Both the position numbers and the translations under genes were made by a program. This document shows positions 5,979 through 8,739 of a stretch of DNA of 8,739 bases, one piece after another (within the stretch, counting starts at the first letter, position 1; every line of letters starts with the position of its first letter). The notes below the pieces were generated by a model. It saw only the letters and a program-made list of their open reading frames with translations, was not told where the DNA came from and did no database searches. Source of the stretch: Bacillus sp. (in: firmicutes) (GTDB lineage: Bacteria > Bacillota > Bacilli > Bacillales > Cytobacillaceae); NCBI GenBank assembly GCA_003457145.1, contig DMSR01000306.1:552-9290 (forward strand). Direction: 5' to 3'.

Positions 5979-6261
5979 ACAAAGTGCATTACATGATAGA
6001 AACGGTGAGAGGGACAGTATGGCTATTCAAGTGCTTGCCAATTAGCGAGATGGGGAAGGTGGAAGCCCATTGCAAGCAGATAGCCGGAAAATCACCCTTT
6101 AGTTCCGAACTGAACATTCGATCAGAATAAGTAAGGGCAGGCGTGACATTCGCGTTAAGGATGCTAAGAGGACCAAAATGATTGTTGTCATTTTTGTTTA
6201 TTTAGGGTGGTACCGCGGGAATAAGCCTTCTCGTCCCTTTCTGGGATGAGGGGTTTTTTTT
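5979..6261 (+). ncRNA. T-box riboswitch leader for ileS (tRNA-Ile, AUC specifier)
   Basis: Transcription-attenuating T-box leader that senses uncharged tRNA-Ile. In Stem I, AGAGGG (6008-6013) pairs with CCCTTT (6095-6100) and GGCTAT (6021-6026) with ATAGCC (6080-6085). The enclosed specifier loop has the conserved AGTA (6016-6019) on the 5' side and the codon ATC (6091-6093) followed by A on the 3' side; ATC is an Ile codon, in agreement with the gene downstream. Stem III is a perfect hairpin (AAAATGA 6175-6181 with TCATTTT 6188-6194). The T-box AGGGTGGTACCGCGG is at 6204-6218; its bulge TGGT (6208-6211) would pair with an ACCA tRNA end, as expected for tRNA-Ile with discriminator A. The antiterminator AGGG/CCCT (6204-6207/6235-6238) plus GCGGG/CTCGT (6215-6219/6230-6234) excludes the terminator. 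The 5' boundary is the predicted transcription start. Confidence 0.95.
6227..6261 (+). terminator. T-box attenuator terminator before ileS
   Basis: CTTCTCGTCCC (6227-6237) pairs with GGGATGAGGGG (6243-6253) in an 11-base-pair stem with several G-U pairs and a five-base loop, followed by eight T (6254-6261). Its 5' arm is shared with the T-box antiterminator, so the two structures are mutually exclusive. It would stop transcription when tRNA-Ile is charged. Confidence 0.92.
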
Positions 6262-6318
6262 ATTTCCAGAATCGTTATCTATTATGGCTGCAACGGTAAA
6301 AATAGGAGGAAAAATTCA

Positions 6319-8718
6319 ATGGAGTACAAAGACACTTTACTCATGCCCAAAACCGAGTTTCCGATGCGCGGAAACCTTCCGAACAGAGAACCGGAGGTCC
6401 AGGCAAAATGGGAAGAAATGAATATCTATGAAAAAGTTCAAAAACACACGGAAGGACGCCCGCTGTTCATCCTTCATGATGGACCTCCATACGCAAACGG
6501 AGACATCCATATGGGTCATGCCCTGAATAAAATCCTAAAAGATTTTATCGTCCGCTATAAATCAATGAGTGGTTTTAGTGCACCGTATGTACCAGGCTGG
6601 GACACTCACGGTTTGCCAATTGAACAGGCACTTACAAATAAAGGTGTTAAACGGAAAGAAATGACTGTCGCTGAATTCCGCAAGCTGTGTGAGGAGTACG
6701 CATACCAACAGATTAATAACCAGCGTGAACAGTTCAAACGCCTGGGAGTAAGGGGCGACTGGGAAAACCCGTATATCACATTGAAGCCTGAATATGAGGC
6801 ACAGCAGATCAAGGTTTTTGGTGATATGGCTAAGAAAGGTTATATCTATAAAGGGAAAAAGCCTGTTTACTGGTCCCCTTCAAGTGAATCTGCATTGGCG
6901 GAAGCAGAAATCGAATACCAGGATAAGCGATCCGCTTCGATCTATGTTGGCTTTCCTGTTAAAGACGGTAAAGGCGTACTTGAACAGGACGTAGAAATTG
7001 TCATCTGGACAACAACTCCTTGGACGATTCCAGCAAACCTGGGGATTTCTGTCCATCCTGATCTTTCCTACGTAGTAGTTGAAGCTAACAGCAAGAAATA
7101 TCTTGTTGCTGAAGACCTTCTTGAATCTGTTTCAAATGAAATTGGCTGGGAAAATACTGTTACCGTTAAAAAGGTTTCCGGTAAAGAGCTTGAAGGCATT
7201 CTTGCAAGTCATCCATTATATGGACGCGATTCACTTGTCATGCTAGGTGAGCATGTCACGACAGATGCTGGAACTGGCTGTGTACACACAGCTCCTGGTC
7301 ACGGTGAAGATGACTTCCATGTCGGCCAAAAGTATGGTCTTGATGTACTTTGCCCAGTTGATGACAAAGGTTACATGACATCTGAAGCAGAAGGCTTTGA
7401 AGGAATGTTTTATGATGAAGCGAACAAGCCGATCACGCAAAAATTGGAAGAATCTGGTGCGTTGCTAAAGCTGTCTTTCATCAAGCACTCTTATCCGCAT
7501 GACTGGAGAACGAAAAAACCTGTTATTTTTAGGGCTACAGCACAATGGTTCGCATCAATCAAGGATTTCCGTAATGAATTATTACAGGCTGTTGAAGAAA
7601 CAAAGTGGGTTCCTGCATGGGGAGAAACGAGATTATTCAATATGGTTCGTGATCGTGGAGACTGGTGTATTTCCAGGCAGCGTGCCTGGGGCGTGCCGAT
7701 TCCGGTATTCTATGCAGAAAATGGTGAGGAAATCATCACAGATGAGACAATCGATCATGTATCAAGCCTTTTCCGTGAGTATGGATCAAACATTTGGTTT
7801 GAAAAAGAAGCTAAGGAGCTATTGCCTGAAGGCTTCAGCCATCCTGGCAGCCCGAACGGTGAATTCACAAAAGAAACGGATATTATGGATGTCTGGTTCG
7901 ATTCCGGTTCATCCCATCAGGCAGTGCTTGTCGAACGTGATGACCTCCAGCGACCAGCAGACCTCTATCTGGAGGGTTCAGACCAGTATCGCGGCTGGTT
8001 CAACTCTTCCTTGTCAACAGCAGTTGCCGTTACAGGCAAGGCTCCTTATAAGGGTGTCCTGAGCCACGGTTTCGCTCTTGATGGAGAAGGCCGGAAAATG
8101 AGTAAATCTATCGGGAATGTCGTGGTGCCTGCAAAGGTAATGAATCAGCTTGGAGCCGATATTCTGCGTCTATGGGTAGCATCTGTTGATTATCAATCGG
8201 ATGTAAGAGTATCTGATCCAATTCTTAAACAAGTTGCAGAAGTGTACCGTAAGATCCGCAACACATTCAGATTCCTTCTGGGAAATCTTTCAGACTTCAA
8301 TCCGGAAACGGATGCTGTTCCTTTCGATCAGCTTCGTGAAGTCGACCAATTTATGCTCGTAAAGCTGAATAAATTAATCAAATATGTACGTAATGCCTAC
8401 GATAACTATGAGTTCGCAGGGGTTTACCATGCAGTCAATAACTTCTGCACACTTGATTTAAGCGCATTTTATCTGGATTTTGCCAAGGACGTTCTCTATA
8501 TTGAAGCTTCGGATAACACTGAACGCCGCGCCATCCAGACCGTACTGCACGAAAGTTTGCTTGCATTGGTGAAGCTGACAGCACCAATCCTTTCTCATAC
8601 TGCAGATGAGGTTTGGTCATTCATTCCGTCTGAAAACGCAGATAGTGTACAGCTTACTGACATGCCTGAACATCAGGAGATCAAGAATGCCCAGGAGTTC
8701 CAGGCTGCAGTGAGTTAG
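6319..8718 (+). CDS. ileS: Isoleucyl-tRNA synthetase IleS (3'-truncated by a chimeric join)
   Basis: Class I synthetase that charges tRNA-Ile with isoleucine in the cytoplasm. The Rossmann catalytic core shows the HIGH-type motif HMGH (residues 64-67, in [14 protein letters not shown]) and KMSKS (593-597, in [12 protein letters not shown]). The CP1 editing insert, which hydrolyses mischarged Val, shows [12 protein letters not shown] (230-241) and [16 protein letters not shown] (318-333). The anticodon-binding helical domain begins at about 640. ATG at 6319 has the SD AGGAGG at 6304-6309, nine bases upstream. Only 799 codons are open, against about 920 in Bacillus, so the end of the anticodon-binding region and the C-terminal zinc-binding part are missing. 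Residues from about 794 on (FQAAVS) and the TAG stop are encoded by Alu-like DNA and are not native; the true gene is interrupted near 8689-8700. Expression is controlled by the T-box leader. Confidence 0.97.
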   Translation: MEYKDTLLMPKTEFPMRGNLPNREPEVQAKWEEMNIYEKVQKHTEGRPLFILHDGPPYANGDIHMGHALNKILKDFIVRYKSMSGFSAPYVPGWDTHGLPIEQALTNKGVKRKEMTVAEFRKLCEEYAYQQINNQREQFKRLGVRGDWENPYITLKPEYEAQQIKVFGDMAKKGYIYKGKKPVYWSPSSESALAEAEIEYQDKRSASIYVGFPVKDGKGVLEQDVEIVIWTTTPWTIPANLGISVHPDLSYVVVEANSKKYLVAEDLLESVSNEIGWENTVTVKKVSGKELEGILASHPLYGRDSLVMLGEHVTTDAGTGCVHTAPGHGEDDFHVGQKYGLDVLCPVDDKGYMTSEAEGFEGMFYDEANKPITQKLEESGALLKLSFIKHSYPHDWRTKKPVIFRATAQWFASIKDFRNELLQAVEETKWVPAWGETRLFNMVRDRGDWCISRQRAWGVPIPVFYAENGEEIITDETIDHVSSLFREYGSNIWFEKEAKELLPEGFSHPGSPNGEFTKETDIMDVWFDSGSSHQAVLVERDDLQRPADLYLEGSDQYRGWFNSSLSTAVAVTGKAPYKGVLSHGFALDGEGRKMSKSIGNVVVPAKVMNQLGADILRLWVASVDYQSDVRVSDPILKQVAEVYRKIRNTFRFLLGNLSDFNPETDAVPFDQLREVDQFMLVKLNKLIKYVRNAYDNYEFAGVYHAVNNFCTLDLSAFYLDFAKDVLYIEASDNTERRAIQTVLHESLLALVKLTAPILSHTADEVWSFIPSENADSVQLTDMPEHQEIKNAQEFQAAVS

Positions 8719-8739
8719 GATTGCACCACTGCACTCCAG
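8689..8739 (+). mobile_element. Human/primate Alu right-arm fragment at a chimeric end
   Basis: From GCCCAGGAGTTC onward the sequence follows the right arm of an AluJ/S-type SINE as I recall the consensus: AGGCTGCAGTGAG, then ATTGCACCACTGCACTCCAG. By eye 46 of 51 bases agree; the mismatches are at 8701, 8715, 8718, 8722 and 8725, and the last two look like CpG decay, usual in old Alu copies. The fragment is in Alu sense orientation and runs to the window edge. The first 11 or so bases could also be native ileS, so the exact join is hidden by shared sequence. A bacterial genome does not carry Alu, so contamination or chimeric assembly is the likely source. Confidence 0.88.

Noticed and set aside
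7499..8062. 187-codon open frame overlapping ileS in another + frame
   Set aside because: It lies wholly inside the well-supported ileS coding sequence, has no SD and resembles no family; it is a shadow of ileS codon use.
1..8688. A novel defence, mobile or biosynthetic system
   Set aside because: Every gene belongs to the well-known sigE-sigG-ylm-divIVA-ileS locus in the standard order; there are no transposase, integrase, toxin, CRISPR or unfamiliar genes.
8689..8739. Horizontal transfer of a eukaryotic element into the bacterium, or a natural short IleS
   Set aside because: The match is at the extreme end of the window, to the most common contaminant repeat in sequencing, and removes essential parts of an essential enzyme; an artefact is far more likely.

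Overview
The window is a conserved chromosomal locus of an endospore-forming Bacillaceae bacterium. Protein sequences and gene order match the Bacillus sigE-sigG-ylm-divIVA-ileS region closely, but they differ enough from B. subtilis as I recall it to suggest another genus-level lineage (Mesobacillus/Cytobacillus-like is a guess). All genes lie on the + strand.

Layout. (1) 1-618: 3' part of sigE, the early mother-cell sporulation sigma factor; the window starts inside the gene. (2) 793-1572: sigG, the late forespore sigma factor, with a sigma-F-type promoter, a small hairpin over its Shine-Dalgarno sequence (SD) and a TTG start; a strong terminator follows. (3) 1793-4355: ylmC, then the tightly packed run ylmD (pgeF)-ylmE-sepF-ylmG, linked to wall-precursor quality, PLP homeostasis and Z-ring/membrane anchoring; closed by a terminator enclosed in a longer inverted repeat. 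(4) 4558-5331: ylmH, an S4-domain RNA-binding protein. (5) 5425-5946: divIVA, the polar/septal scaffold, with a perfect Spo0A-box match upstream. (6) 5943-6261: a sigma-A promoter overlapping the divIVA stop codon and a full T-box leader with an AUC (Ile) specifier, controlling (7) ileS, isoleucyl-tRNA synthetase, from 6319.

The most important anomaly is at the right end. From about 8689 to 8739 the DNA stops looking like ileS and matches the right arm of a primate Alu element (AluJ/S-like). The TAG at 8716-8718 that appears to end ileS at 799 codons is therefore inside human-type repeat sequence. The gene is truncated by a chimeric contig end (human DNA contamination or misassembly), not by a biological stop.

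The genes combine growth and sporulation functions: sigE and sigG drive successive compartment-specific programmes, sepF, ylmG and divIVA act in division-site assembly and polarity, and ileS is controlled by uncharged tRNA-Ile. I see no novel gene system, CRISPR array, prophage or bacterial insertion sequence. The points worth a second look are regulatory (sigG leader, Spo0A-like boxes, nested inverted repeat, T-box) and the Alu junction.
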